Positions 8,377 through 18,256 of a stretch of 60,400 nucleotides of DNA are shown here, one piece after another. The notes beneath the pieces were generated by a model. It had not been told where the DNA came from. It saw only the letters and a list, made by a program, of their open reading frames with translations, and did no database searches. The stretch is from JBBQNJ01 sp038329845 (GTDB lineage: Bacteria; Planctomycetota; Phycisphaerae; Tepidisphaerales; Tepidisphaeraceae), in NCBI GenBank assembly GCA_038329845.1, contig JBBQNJ010000024.1, forward strand, positions 1 through 60,400, written 5' to 3'. Numbering within the stretch: the stretch's first letter is position 1; each line of letters starts with the position of its first letter. A program made the position numbers and the translations under genes.

Positions 8377-11300
8377 GTGAACGAGCAATCAACCCCGCGC
8401 AATCACTCTTCGTCTTCATCGCGGATCGGACCTGCGTGTCCGATGGCTAGCGGTATTCAACCAGGATGGCCGGTAAGGATGATCGGCGTCGCCGCGCTGG
8501 CGGTGATGTGGTGCGCCGTGGCGTGGGGGCAGATCGACGAAAGCCGGTTCGCATCGGACATCAAGGCGCTAGCGCAGGAGCCGACGCGCGTGGTGGGCAC
8601 GCAGGGATATTACAAGGCCGCCGAGTGGATCGAGAAGGAACTGGCGGCGATTCCCGGGATCGAATACCGCAAGCACGAATACGAGATCATGGTTCCGGCG
8701 ACGACGTCGGCGACGTTGACGATGCCGGGGGGTGCGGTCGAACAGGTCTACCCGGTGTGGCCGGCGACAATCCGGCTGAACACGACGCCGGCCGAAGGGA
8801 TCAGCGGAAAGCTCGTTTACGTCGGCGACTGCGGGATCGAACAGATCAAGCCATCAGCGCTCTATCAGAACATCGCGGTGATCGAATCCTCGTCCGGGGC
8901 GCAATGGACGCAGGCGGCGTATTACGGTGCCCGGGCGATCATCATCCTTGGCTCGCCGGGGCTGAACAACAACGATTTGCGGCACCATGAGCTGGTGGTT
9001 CCGGTGTCGCTGCCGCGGTGTTTCATTCCGGACGGCCCGCTGGCGGATCGGCTTCGCAAGGGGCAGATCGACGGAACCGCGACGCTGAAGATGTCGGCGC
9101 GGTGGGAACGGCGCGTGGCATACAACTTTTACGCGTTGGTGCGCAGTGGGCTGCTGGAGTCGGTGAGCAAGCTGCCTCAGACGGCGCGATGGGCACTGGG
9201 CGAGTCGGCGAACGTATCGCCGCCGGGATGGAAGGCAAGCACGGCCCCGGCGGCGCTGATGATCGCGGCGCCGTTTGATTCCAGCGGGCTGGTCCCAGAT
9301 CTGGCCCCCGGTGCCAGCCAGGCGGCGCAGGCGGCCGGAGCGTTGGCGATGCTCCGCGCCATGGCCAAGTCGCCGCCCAGCCGTCCGGTGGTTTTCTATT
9401 TCGGGGGCGCTGATTCGATCCAGTTCCGCGCCACCCGCGAGATGCTGATGGCGCTGTCCGACGTGCCGATGGTCTGGCGAGAAGAACTGGCGGAATTGGC
9501 CAAGACCCGCTCCGACGCCGAACACGATCTCGAGCGGATCAAGCAGATTCGCAATGATCCGCGCTCACTGGATCCCGGGCGGGATCGACTGCTGATCGAC
9601 CGGATCGTCAAACTGGTTGAGACCGACGCGGCGCTCGATCAGGACAAATTGTTCCGCGCCCGCATCGTCCGCCCGGAGGATCAATCGCCCGAACTCAAGG
9701 CGTTCGCCCTCGAGATGGAAGCGCAGCAGGTGACGCTGAATCGTCTGAAGTACGCTTTTCAGCAGCGCCCGGACGAGATTTCCGACGAGATGCTCTTCTC
9801 GGCCCGCAAGTTCATCGATCGGACGATCGACCGGATCGAGCACTTGATCGCGCGATACGATCGGCGTCGGGATCGTCTGCGGGATCGGATATCGCTGTAT
9901 CGGTGGCTGGCGACGAGCATGTTCCGCGATGCTGACCCGGACAAGCGGGCGAACAATTCCCGGCTGATCGAACTGATGGTGGGTCTGGATTTGTCGGACC
10001 AGGGGGTTCGCGTCGGCCCGATGTTCTGGGGCCAATGGCAGCGCCAGACGAATATCAGCCAGATTCAGGACTTTCGTGACTGGTTCAATAAGCAGGAACG
10101 CTCGTGGTCGGACGGGCTGAAACAGGGTGCAACGCCTGAGGATCTGGCATGGTGGGGGCAGATTAAGGACGCGATCGACTTCGAGCCTCTGGCCGGGGCG
10201 CGCACGCCGCAGACGTGGCTGGCGGCGTCCATGGCGATCCCGACGGAGATGGCACAGAGTTGGGGCGTGCCGGCGTTCACGCTGCTGACGCTGGACGATC
10301 TGCGGCTTCGTCGCGACACCCCGGCCGACACGCTGTCGAACCTGCGCATCGAACGGATTACCCCGCAACTGCAAGCTGTCTCAACGCTGTTGTGGAACGC
10401 CTGGAATGATCCGAAGTTCAAAGGCTCGCCGGAATGGAAGTGGGCGACGCGAACGATCGATGGGCAGGTGGTCAGCACCGCCGCGGGTCGTCCCGTGCCC
10501 GACTTGCCACGCGAAGGGTTTCTGGCGACGTACTACTACGTCAGCGGGGCAAAAACCGTTCCGCCTCTGAGGGGGCTGCCTTGGAGCATGGGGGTCCGGC
10601 GCAGCGAAATCCAGGACTGCGACGCGGAGGGGAAATACCAGTTCGAGGGATTGACCCGGCTCGACGGGGATCGGGCGCGAGATCTGCATCAACTGGCGGT
10701 GCAGGTATATCGGTTGGCCGAGGACGGGTCGATCACGGCGTGCAGCGACCTGGGCAAGCAAAGCGGCAACATCAAGGTGTATATAAATACGCGCGAGGAT
10801 CAGGCGGCGCCGCTGCGCAGTCTGGTGTTCAATTGCGCCGAGTTCTCGCTGGTGGGGTTGTACGATCCGCGATTCCTGCAAGACCTGGGGGAAGTGCTGC
10901 CGATCGACGCGCGGCGCAACGCCGAGCCGCAGCGATACAACATGCTGGTGCAGCGCCAGATTCTGGCGGGGTTTCTCGAACCGGGCAGTAGCGCATACCT
11001 GCTATTCCGCTATGGACGGGTGGGCAACCGGCTGGTGCTGCTGAACATGCCGCGGGACTACCGGGCGATGGCGGAAAAAGCCCGGGCCAGCGGCAAGGAA
11101 GTGGCGCAGGGGTTTCGCGTTGGATCGGATATGCGGGTGATGGGGGCCGCGACGCAAGCGGCGACGACGCAGGCAACTGCAGCGGCCGGTCCGCGGCAGT
11201 TCACGGAGACGAAAACGCCCGAGGGTCGTGAAGAGATCGCGTGGGGCAACCGATTCGACGACATGGGGCCGTTGGCAATGGTGACGGCGACGGACTTCTC

Positions 11301-13788
11301 GCGACTGGACGCGATTCGGCTGAGCGACTACCAGAGGGCGGGGGTCAGCAGCAAACTGCTCGACGAGATGCACGCCTCGGCCCTGAAAGAAATGGAACTG
11401 GCCCGCGAGGCGTACCTTGGCAATGACGGCCCGGGCACCATGAAACATGCCAACGGGGCCTGGGCGAATGAAGCTCGCGTCTACTTCGCGGCCAAGGACA
11501 TGGCCAACGATGTGATCCGGGCGGCGATCTTTCTGCTGCTGCTGTGCATCCCATTCTCGTTTTGCATGGAACGGCTGCTGATCGGCACGCCGAACATTTA
11601 TCGCCAGATCGGATTCCTGGGCGCGATCTTCGCGGTGATGGCCGCGGCGCTGTGGAGCTTCCATCCGGCGTTCAAGATCAGCTCAAGTCCGCTGATCATC
11701 ATTCTGGCGTTTGCCATCATCTTCATGTCGATCGTGGTGATCTGGGTGGTGTACGGGAAGTTCGACACCGAGTTGAAGCGAATCCGCAGCGGCCGGGGGA
11801 CGGCGCCGGCCACGAGCTTCGCCCGAGCCAGCGTCTTGATGAGCGCGGTGCTGTTGGGGATCGCCAACATGCGAAAGCGGAAATTCCGCACCGCGTTGAC
11901 CAGCGTGACGGTCGTGCTGATCACCTTCGCGGTGCTGTGTTTCACATCGGCCAGCCGCACGTTGGAATCGACGATCCTGCCGACTGGGATCACCACCGAC
12001 AAGCCCGGGCTGGTGCTTCGCCAGCGGGGATTTCGTCCGATGCCCGAGAAGGTGTTGGAAAACCTGCGGGCGGTGCTGGGGCCGAAGCAACTGATCGTCG
12101 AGCGTTGGTGGAATATCAATCCCGGGGATCAGAAAGACATGATCCACGTGGTCTCGGCGCCGTGGGCGACGCCGGATGCCTCGGCGAGCGCCGACGCCTC
12201 GGCCGCGATGCCCGGTCGATCCGATCAGCCCCGCGCCCGAGCGATCCTCGCTGCCCAGACCAAGCCGGCCGCGGCGCCCAAGGTGTACGCCGTGCAGGCG
12301 ATGCTGGGGCTTACCCCCGGCGAATCGCTCGCCACGCCGCTGAAGGATGTTCACGGCGCTGCGCCGGGTTTCGATCACTTCGCTCGGCTGGAAAAAGGGG
12401 ACCAGCGGATCGTCTACCTGCCCGATGTGATGCGAGAACGTCTGAACGTAAAGACGGGCGATTGGGTGAAGATCGGCGGGGTGGACCTCGAGGTGGCGGG
12501 CATTTACGACTCGAACGACTTCGATCAAAAGATGACGATGCTCAGCGGCGAGCCGATCGCGCCGCTGAAATACCAGTCCGGCGGATTGGACGCCGGGGGG
12601 CGCAAGCTGGCCGATTCCAACGCCGAGAGCTTGGACCTCGACGCCGAGGGTGCAAGTGCCGAATTGGGGGCGGCCTACGAGCATCTGCCCAGTTCGCAAA
12701 TGGTGATCGTTGCGGCCGAGTTCTCGAAGCTGATGCCCAACGCGCAGTTGCGCACGGTGGCGATCCCGCTGTCGAGGTGGGAGCAGGTCAAGCCGGTGAG
12801 CGATGAGCTGGCGCGGCGGTTCGCGGTGGCGATGTTCGCGGGGTTCCAGGACGGGGTGAAGATGGTGTCGGCGGGCCAGCCGTATAGCGTTTCGGGCGGG
12901 GCGCAGGTGGCGATTCCGCTGGCGATCGCGGGGCTGATCATTTTCAACACGATGATGGGCTCGATCGCCGAGCGCCGCCGTGAGATCCACGTCTACACCT
13001 CGCTGGGGCTGGCGCCGGTCCATGTCGGGGCACTGTTTGTGGCCGAGGCGCTGACGTACGGGCTGATCGGGTCGGTCTTCGGCTATGTGATCGGCCAAGG
13101 GGTGGGCACGGCGATGCTCAAGCTGGGGTGGCTGGGCAATGTGACGCTGAACTATTCCGGCAGCAGCGCGATGCTCACCCTGAGCCTGATCCTGGTGATC
13201 GTGCTGCTCAGCGCCCTGGTGCCGGCGCGGCTGGCGAGCAAGATCGCCGCCCCCAGCATCGAGCGAAGCTGGAAAGTGCCGCTGCCCAAGGGCGACGAGA
13301 TCATCGCGGCGCTTCCGTTCACGATCAACCAGACCGCCGCGGATGGGGCGCTGGCCTACCTGGCCGAGTTTTTCGACGCGCACCAGGAGGGCAGCATTGG
13401 AAAATTCTCGGCCGGCAAGGTCGAGGCATTCAGCTTCAGCGACGACCAGGGCCGTGTCAGCCGCGGGCTAAAGACCGTGATCTGGCTGACCCCGTTCGAC
13501 CTGGGGGTTCGCCAGCATCTGATGCTGCTGATCCATCCGGGGCAATTCCAGGACATTTATGAAGTGCAGGTGGTATTGCAGCGGCTCAGCGGGGACGACG
13601 GAAGCTGGTACCGGATGAACCGCACGTTCTTGACCGAGCTTCGCAAGCAGTTTTTGCAGTGGCGCAGTCTGTCGCCGCAGCGGATGCTCGAATACGTCGA
13701 GGAAAGCCGCGGGCTGTTCGGGGCGGCGCAGTCGGCGCCTCCGCCGGTGGTTCGCACGCTACCTGGGGAGGATCTTCGCTTGGCATAG
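8377..13788 (+). CDS. Giant FtsX-type permease with PA-like and pseudo-M28 peptidase ectodomain
   Basis: An 1803-aa membrane protein. After a signal-anchor (about 35-52) comes a PA-like domain, then an M28-peptidase-like segment (about 290-360). This segment has lost the metal ligands: the expected GAHxDS is APFDSS (299-302), GADDNxSG is GASQA (312-316), and the EE pair is ADS (345-347). A long extracellular region leads to three helices (about 1046-1128), then a MacB/FtsX pattern: a helix near 1170-1190, an ectodomain, and the FtsX C-terminal helix bundle with the IAERRREIHVYTSLGL loop (about 1510-1625). A cytoplasmic C-terminal domain of about 170 residues follows. The start is GTG 8377, with ATG 8443 or 8479 as alternatives. 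It heads a one-strand locus with its likely ATPase at 20788. The function is unknown; a role in ATP-driven envelope remodelling or export is inference. Confidence 0.8.
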   Translation: MNEQSTPRNHSSSSSRIGPACPMASGIQPGWPVRMIGVAALAVMWCAVAWGQIDESRFASDIKALAQEPTRVVGTQGYYKAAEWIEKELAAIPGIEYRKHEYEIMVPATTSATLTMPGGAVEQVYPVWPATIRLNTTPAEGISGKLVYVGDCGIEQIKPSALYQNIAVIESSSGAQWTQAAYYGARAIIILGSPGLNNNDLRHHELVVPVSLPRCFIPDGPLADRLRKGQIDGTATLKMSARWERRVAYNFYALVRSGLLESVSKLPQTARWALGESANVSPPGWKASTAPAALMIAAPFDSSGLVPDLAPGASQAAQAAGALAMLRAMAKSPPSRPVVFYFGGADSIQFRATREMLMALSDVPMVWREELAELAKTRSDAEHDLERIKQIRNDPRSLDPGRDRLLIDRIVKLVETDAALDQDKLFRARIVRPEDQSPELKAFALEMEAQQVTLNRLKYAFQQRPDEISDEMLFSARKFIDRTIDRIEHLIARYDRRRDRLRDRISLYRWLATSMFRDADPDKRANNSRLIELMVGLDLSDQGVRVGPMFWGQWQRQTNISQIQDFRDWFNKQERSWSDGLKQGATPEDLAWWGQIKDAIDFEPLAGARTPQTWLAASMAIPTEMAQSWGVPAFTLLTLDDLRLRRDTPADTLSNLRIERITPQLQAVSTLLWNAWNDPKFKGSPEWKWATRTIDGQVVSTAAGRPVPDLPREGFLATYYYVSGAKTVPPLRGLPWSMGVRRSEIQDCDAEGKYQFEGLTRLDGDRARDLHQLAVQVYRLAEDGSITACSDLGKQSGNIKVYINTREDQAAPLRSLVFNCAEFSLVGLYDPRFLQDLGEVLPIDARRNAEPQRYNMLVQRQILAGFLEPGSSAYLLFRYGRVGNRLVLLNMPRDYRAMAEKARASGKEVAQGFRVGSDMRVMGAATQAATTQATAAAGPRQFTETKTPEGREEIAWGNRFDDMGPLAMVTATDFSRLDAIRLSDYQRAGVSSKLLDEMHASALKEMELAREAYLGNDGPGTMKHANGAWANEARVYFAAKDMANDVIRAAIFLLLLCIPFSFCMERLLIGTPNIYRQIGFLGAIFAVMAAALWSFHPAFKISSSPLIIILAFAIIFMSIVVIWVVYGKFDTELKRIRSGRGTAPATSFARASVLMSAVLLGIANMRKRKFRTALTSVTVVLITFAVLCFTSASRTLESTILPTGITTDKPGLVLRQRGFRPMPEKVLENLRAVLGPKQLIVERWWNINPGDQKDMIHVVSAPWATPDASASADASAAMPGRSDQPRARAILAAQTKPAAAPKVYAVQAMLGLTPGESLATPLKDVHGAAPGFDHFARLEKGDQRIVYLPDVMRERLNVKTGDWVKIGGVDLEVAGIYDSNDFDQKMTMLSGEPIAPLKYQSGGLDAGGRKLADSNAESLDLDAEGASAELGAAYEHLPSSQMVIVAAEFSKLMPNAQLRTVAIPLSRWEQVKPVSDELARRFAVAMFAGFQDGVKMVSAGQPYSVSGGAQVAIPLAIAGLIIFNTMMGSIAERRREIHVYTSLGLAPVHVGALFVAEALTYGLIGSVFGYVIGQGVGTAMLKLGWLGNVTLNYSGSSAMLTLSLILVIVLLSALVPARLASKIAAPSIERSWKVPLPKGDEIIAALPFTINQTAADGALAYLAEFFDAHQEGSIGKFSAGKVEAFSFSDDQGRVSRGLKTVIWLTPFDLGVRQHLMLLIHPGQFQDIYEVQVVLQRLSGDDGSWYRMNRTFLTELRKQFLQWRSLSPQRMLEYVEESRGLFGAAQSAPPPVVRTLPGEDLRLA

Positions 13789-13896
13789 CGTCATGAGCGA
13801 TTGTTGTTCGGTGCGCCAGAGCGCCCGGCGGCGATGGGATCGCAGTCCGCGCCACACGTCGCGGCTGGAGGAGTTCAGCAGGGAATCGGCAGGCCC

Positions 13897-15900
13897 ATGA
13901 AGGAAGATCTCGAACTTAAACAGTTCCGTGAGCTGATGACGGCTCCCGATCACTGGGAAGACGCCTTCGGATTGAAGGCGATGATCGGCGCGTTGTTCGT
14001 CGGGTTGATCATGACCCCGGCGAGCATGTACATGCAGCTGGTCATCGGGCAGGACATTGGCTCGGCGGCGCAGTGGGTGACGATCATCCTGTTCATCGAG
14101 GTGGCTCGGCGATCGTTTACGGTGCTGAAACGGCCGGAAATTTACGTCCTGTACTACATGGCCGGCGCGAGCCTGATCCAAGGCCCGGGGGGGCTGCTGT
14201 GGAACCAGTTCCTGGTGCAGAGCGAATCGTTCCGGCAGTTTGGACTGGCCGACAAGATCCCCACCTGGATCGCGCCGCAAAGCCCGGATGTACTCGGTCT
14301 GCGCAGCTTCTTTAATGCCGCCTGGCTGGCGCCGATGGGGCTGTTGTCGCTGGGGATGCTGCTTCAACGCCTCGACCACTTCGGGCTGGGGTACGTGATG
14401 TACCGCCTGACCAGCGACGTGGAGAAATTGCCGTTTCCCATGGCGCCGGTGGCGGCGATGGGCATTACCGCGCTGGCCGACGCCTCGGGTGGGCAGGAAA
14501 CCTGGCGCTGGCGCGTCTTCAGCTTCGGGGCGATGCTGGGGATGGTCTTCGCGGCGGTCTACATGGCGCTGCCGGCGGTGTCGGGCGCCTTTTTGCCCGA
14601 GCCGATCAGCATTTTCCCGCTGCCATTCAAGGACCTGACCGGCAACACCGAGACGTTCCTTCCCGCCGTCCCGATGATGCTTAGCTTCAACATCGGCATC
14701 ATGATCGCCGGGATGGTTCTGCCGTTCTGGGCCATGGTCGGCAGCTTCATCGGGATGCTGATCTGCATCGCGCTGAATCCGATGCTGTACAACGTCGGTA
14801 TCCTCAAGACCTGGCATCCGGGTGTGGGAGCGATCCCAACGCTGGCCGCCAACACGCTCGATTTCTACTTCTCTTTCGGGCTGGGGCTGACCGGGGCGAT
14901 CGCCATCATTGGCATTTTCCACGTCACCAGCGGGCTGCTGAAGAAAAAGAAGGACATCGACGACAACGCCACGACCGCCGTGAACTGGCGTGCGTTGTTC
15001 AACCCCCCCGCCGGACGCGGCGACCTTTCGATCTGGCTGGCCTTGGGCATTTACGTCTTCTCGACCCTCGCGTCGATCACCATCGCCTACACGCTGCTGA
15101 CGTACGCCCACAAGCAAGGCCTCGGCAGCCCCGTCACCGGAACGTTGATGGCGGTGCTGCTGTTTTATGGGTTCATCTATACCCCGATCATCAGCTACGT
15201 TTCGGCGCGAATGGAAGGCATCATCGGGATGACGGTGCAGATTCCGTTCGTGAAGGAAGCGACGTTCATCCTCACCGGCTACAAGGGGGCGGCGATCTGG
15301 TTCACGCCGTTCCCGGCCCACAACTACGGGGCACAGACGCTCTATTTCCGCAAGACCGAACTGACTGGGACCAAGATATCGTCGATGGTGAAGGCCGAGG
15401 CGTTCATTTTCCCCATCGTGCTGGTCTCGACGCTGATCTTCAGCCAGTTCATCTGGCGGATCGCCCCGGTGCCCAGCAGCGCGTTCGCGTACGCGGAAAA
15501 GTTCTGGGAATTAACCGCCTATCGCCAGGGCCTGATGTTCTCCAGCACCCTGCCGGGCGGAGAGCATGGCCCGTTCTATGAGGCGTTTCGCCCGCTGTAC
15601 CTCATGGTCGGCATGGGGCTGGCCTTGACGACCTACAGCGTGCTGTCGTTCTTCGGACTGCCGGTGCTGATGGTCTATGGGATCATCCGCGGAATGGACC
15701 AGAGCACGCCCGAAGTGATTCTGCCGCAGTTTCTCGGGGCGCTGCTGGGACGCTACTACTTCGCCAAGAAGTTCGGCAGCAACTGGATGCAGTACCGGAC
15801 GGTTTTCTTTGCTGGATACATGTGCGGCGTGGGGCTGGTGATGATGCTGGCGCTGGGGCTGGTGTTCATGAGCAAGAGCGTGTTCCAGGCGCAGTATTAG
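13897..15900 (+). CDS. Polytopic membrane protein, DUF6785/6784-like ('peptide transporter')
   Basis: A 667-aa protein with many hydrophobic helices spread along its length (roughly 14 by eye) and little soluble sequence. The start MKEDLELKQFREL at 13897 follows a GGAG-containing stretch; the open frame extends upstream to 13801. Planctomycete homologues are annotated 'peptide transporter' or DUF6785/DUF6784 family and resemble oligopeptide-transporter folds; no substrate has been established to my knowledge. It shares architecture with the next gene (15958), suggesting an ancient duplication and perhaps a heterodimer. It follows the giant permease by 108 bp and precedes its paralogue by 57 bp. 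Confidence 0.8.
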   Translation: MKEDLELKQFRELMTAPDHWEDAFGLKAMIGALFVGLIMTPASMYMQLVIGQDIGSAAQWVTIILFIEVARRSFTVLKRPEIYVLYYMAGASLIQGPGGLLWNQFLVQSESFRQFGLADKIPTWIAPQSPDVLGLRSFFNAAWLAPMGLLSLGMLLQRLDHFGLGYVMYRLTSDVEKLPFPMAPVAAMGITALADASGGQETWRWRVFSFGAMLGMVFAAVYMALPAVSGAFLPEPISIFPLPFKDLTGNTETFLPAVPMMLSFNIGIMIAGMVLPFWAMVGSFIGMLICIALNPMLYNVGILKTWHPGVGAIPTLAANTLDFYFSFGLGLTGAIAIIGIFHVTSGLLKKKKDIDDNATTAVNWRALFNPPAGRGDLSIWLALGIYVFSTLASITIAYTLLTYAHKQGLGSPVTGTLMAVLLFYGFIYTPIISYVSARMEGIIGMTVQIPFVKEATFILTGYKGAAIWFTPFPAHNYGAQTLYFRKTELTGTKISSMVKAEAFIFPIVLVSTLIFSQFIWRIAPVPSSAFAYAEKFWELTAYRQGLMFSSTLPGGEHGPFYEAFRPLYLMVGMGLALTTYSVLSFFGLPVLMVYGIIRGMDQSTPEVILPQFLGALLGRYYFAKKFGSNWMQYRTVFFAGYMCGVGLVMMLALGLVFMSKSVFQAQY

Positions 15901-15957
15901 GCGTGGGGAATCCGCGCGCGGGGGACGGTTTCCGGGCATCTGAGGTCGTAATCGGCT

Positions 15958-18240
15958 ATGGCAATGGTGGACGACAGTGATAAGCAGCGATCGGGCGGCG
16001 GATCTTCGGATTCGGCACCGGACGCGGGCGCGGATTCGCGACCGGGCGCGGCGATGGGCGCGGATTCGCGACCGGGCGCGATGCTGGGCGCGGATTCACC
16101 CGCGGGCGCGGGCGCGGCACCGGGTGGGCCACCCACAGGTGCCGATGATCCGACCGAGATCGCCCCTGCCGCGCAGCGCCGGCCGGTCAACTGGCGCAGC
16201 CTGCTGTTGGGTCTGATCGGCGTCGGCTTCATCTGCGGGCTGACTCCTTACAACGATTTTGTCGTCGCCAATACCTACCTGGTGGGCAATTTTCTGCCCA
16301 TCGGGCTGCTGATGTTCTTTCTGGTCTTCATCCTGGCGATCAACGTCCCGCTTCGCGCCATCGCGCCGCGCCTGGCGCTGCACGGCGGAGAATTGGCGGT
16401 GTCGCTGGGGATGGTGATGGTGAGCTGCGCCCTGCCCAGCAGCGGGTTGATGCGCTATCTGCCGGCATACCTGGTTTCGATCCCCTACCACGCCCCGTCC
16501 AGTCCAGACTTTCAGAAGGTCTTGAAGGAGTTGGACCTGCCAAAGTGGGTGTTCCCCACATTCGAGGAGCCTGATGCGCTGTTGACCGGGCGAGGCGACG
16601 TGATCCAGCGCTATCGCACACAGGCGTTCGTCGAGGAGCCGACGTTTCGCAACCGTTTCAACGCCGTTCCATGGCGGGCCTGGGCGACGCCGGCGGTCTC
16701 GTGGGGCATTTTGCTGGCGGCGATGTACGGGGCGATCGGGTTTGCGGCGATCGTGGTCCGCCGTCAGTGGGTGGACAACGAGCGGCTGCCGTTCCCGCTG
16801 GCAAGCGTGTATTTATCCCTGATCGAGACCCCGCCTGCGGGAAAGGTTCTCAATTCGCTGTTTTCCTCCAAGGGATTCTGGGCCGCGTTCGCGGTGGTCT
16901 TTTTCATCCATGGCTTTAACGCCCTGAGCCAGTACCTGCCCCAATATTTCCCGGAGATTCCGCTGCGGGGCGAGTTCGGGTCGATCCTCACCCATCCGCC
17001 GTTGTCCGACACCGAGTGGGGTTTCAAAACGCTGAAGCTGTTCTTTTCAATCGCGGGGATCACCTATTTCCTTCAATCTGGCGTGGCGTTCAGCCTGTGG
17101 TTTTTTTACATCCTCTACAATGTCGCGCAGATGTACCTGCGGGCGAACCAGAGCGGGATCAACGCCGGCCATCAGATCGACCAGATGTTCGGCGCTTCGC
17201 TGGTCTTCGTGATCGTGATCCTGTGGATTGGCCGTCATCACTGGTGGCTGATTCTCCGCCAGATGGTTCGCGGTGCCCGCGACGATGAACCTCGGGGTCG
17301 ATACCTTCCCTACTGGTTCGCAGGGTGGGGGCTGCTAACGTGCGTCGCGGTCATGGTGGGCTGGCTGGTGGTCGCCGGAACCACCCTCATCGGAGGGATC
17401 GTCATCGTTGCCATGATCCTGGGCATGTTCCTGGTGATCGCTCGCATCGTGTGCGAAACCGGACTGGCCTTCGTCCAGGTCAAAGCGCCCGCCACCCGTC
17501 CGTGGATCTATCTCCTGAATGACATTCCCGGCGTCTCGCACCGGACCACCGATCGAAACTTCTTCTTTTCGGCCATGTTCAATGGGCTTTTCTCCCATGA
17601 CATGCGAGAAGCGTTCTCGGTGTATGCCACGCAGTCGCTGAAAGTGGCCGACGATGCGGCCTATGCGGGGGAACGAAATTGGCGAAGGGCCGTGCCGTTT
17701 GTGATCGCCCTGGCGCTGGCAATGGTCGTCGGATTCATCGTCGCCGGAGGCAGCACGCTGTTCGTCGAGTATTCCTTCGGCGCTCAGCAGGATGTGACGC
17801 AGCGCAGCCCAATCAATGGCTACGGCGTGGATAGCGCGCCGCGTGACCAGGTGCTGGACCCGGTCCGCACCTTCATGCTGACCACCAAGGGAGTCAACGA
17901 AAGCCACAATCGCATGGGCAACGTGGTGTTCGGCGCCGCGGTGGTCGGGGTCCTCAGCGCCATGCGGCTGCGATTCGCCGCCTGGCCGCTTCATCCGGTG
18001 GGATACCTGCTCGCCTATTCGTACCCGATGCAGACGATCTGGTTCAGCATCTTTGTGGGCTGGCTGGCGAAGGTGCTGATCGTGCGATTTGGCGGCTCGA
18101 GCATCTTCCGGGCGGCGCGGCCGCTGTTCATCGGACTGATCGTCGGTGAGGCCGGCGCCGCGGGGTTCTGGCTGATCGTCAGCCTGATCCTCAATGCATT
18201 GGGGATGGATTACCAGGCGATCAGCCTGCTGCCGGGATAG
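15958..18240 (+). CDS. Polytopic membrane protein, second DUF6785/6784-like paralogue
   Basis: A 760-aa multi-helix protein similar in layout to the 13897 product. It carries an extra N-terminal tail of about 75 residues, low in complexity and rich in Gly/Ala/Asp/Pro, encoded partly by three 30-bp tandem repeats (16026-16115; 10-residue unit like GADSRPGAAM). The first helix begins near residue 82. A loop with NINGYGVDSAPRD-like sequence and a conserved-looking C-terminal helix block end the protein. The start ATG 15958 is preceded by TCGTAATCGGCT, with no strong Shine-Dalgarno sequence. It lies 16 bp before the next gene, consistent with one transcript. The transported substrate is unknown. 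Confidence 0.8.
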   Translation: MAMVDDSDKQRSGGGSSDSAPDAGADSRPGAAMGADSRPGAMLGADSPAGAGAAPGGPPTGADDPTEIAPAAQRRPVNWRSLLLGLIGVGFICGLTPYNDFVVANTYLVGNFLPIGLLMFFLVFILAINVPLRAIAPRLALHGGELAVSLGMVMVSCALPSSGLMRYLPAYLVSIPYHAPSSPDFQKVLKELDLPKWVFPTFEEPDALLTGRGDVIQRYRTQAFVEEPTFRNRFNAVPWRAWATPAVSWGILLAAMYGAIGFAAIVVRRQWVDNERLPFPLASVYLSLIETPPAGKVLNSLFSSKGFWAAFAVVFFIHGFNALSQYLPQYFPEIPLRGEFGSILTHPPLSDTEWGFKTLKLFFSIAGITYFLQSGVAFSLWFFYILYNVAQMYLRANQSGINAGHQIDQMFGASLVFVIVILWIGRHHWWLILRQMVRGARDDEPRGRYLPYWFAGWGLLTCVAVMVGWLVVAGTTLIGGIVIVAMILGMFLVIARIVCETGLAFVQVKAPATRPWIYLLNDIPGVSHRTTDRNFFFSAMFNGLFSHDMREAFSVYATQSLKVADDAAYAGERNWRRAVPFVIALALAMVVGFIVAGGSTLFVEYSFGAQQDVTQRSPINGYGVDSAPRDQVLDPVRTFMLTTKGVNESHNRMGNVVFGAAVVGVLSAMRLRFAAWPLHPVGYLLAYSYPMQTIWFSIFVGWLAKVLIVRFGGSSIFRAARPLFIGLIVGEAGAAGFWLIVSLILNALGMDYQAISLLPG
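16026..16115 (+). repeat. Three 30-bp in-frame tandem repeats
   Basis: Units 16026-16055, 16056-16085 and 16086-16115 each start GGGCGCGGATTC. The first two are nearly identical and the third has drifted. Each adds ten residues to the disordered N-terminal tail, so copy number can change without a frameshift. Confidence 0.85.
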
Positions 18241-18256
18241 CGGCCCGGGACGCACG

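Noticed and set aside
11683..13383. 566-aa minus-strand open frame opposite the giant permease
   Set aside because: His/Arg/Gln-rich composition typical of antisense shadows in GC-rich genes; the plus-strand protein has clear domain structure.
13759..15321. 520-aa minus-strand open frame opposite the first polytopic transporter
   Set aside because: Antisense shadow with no recognisable motif; the plus strand encodes regular membrane helices.
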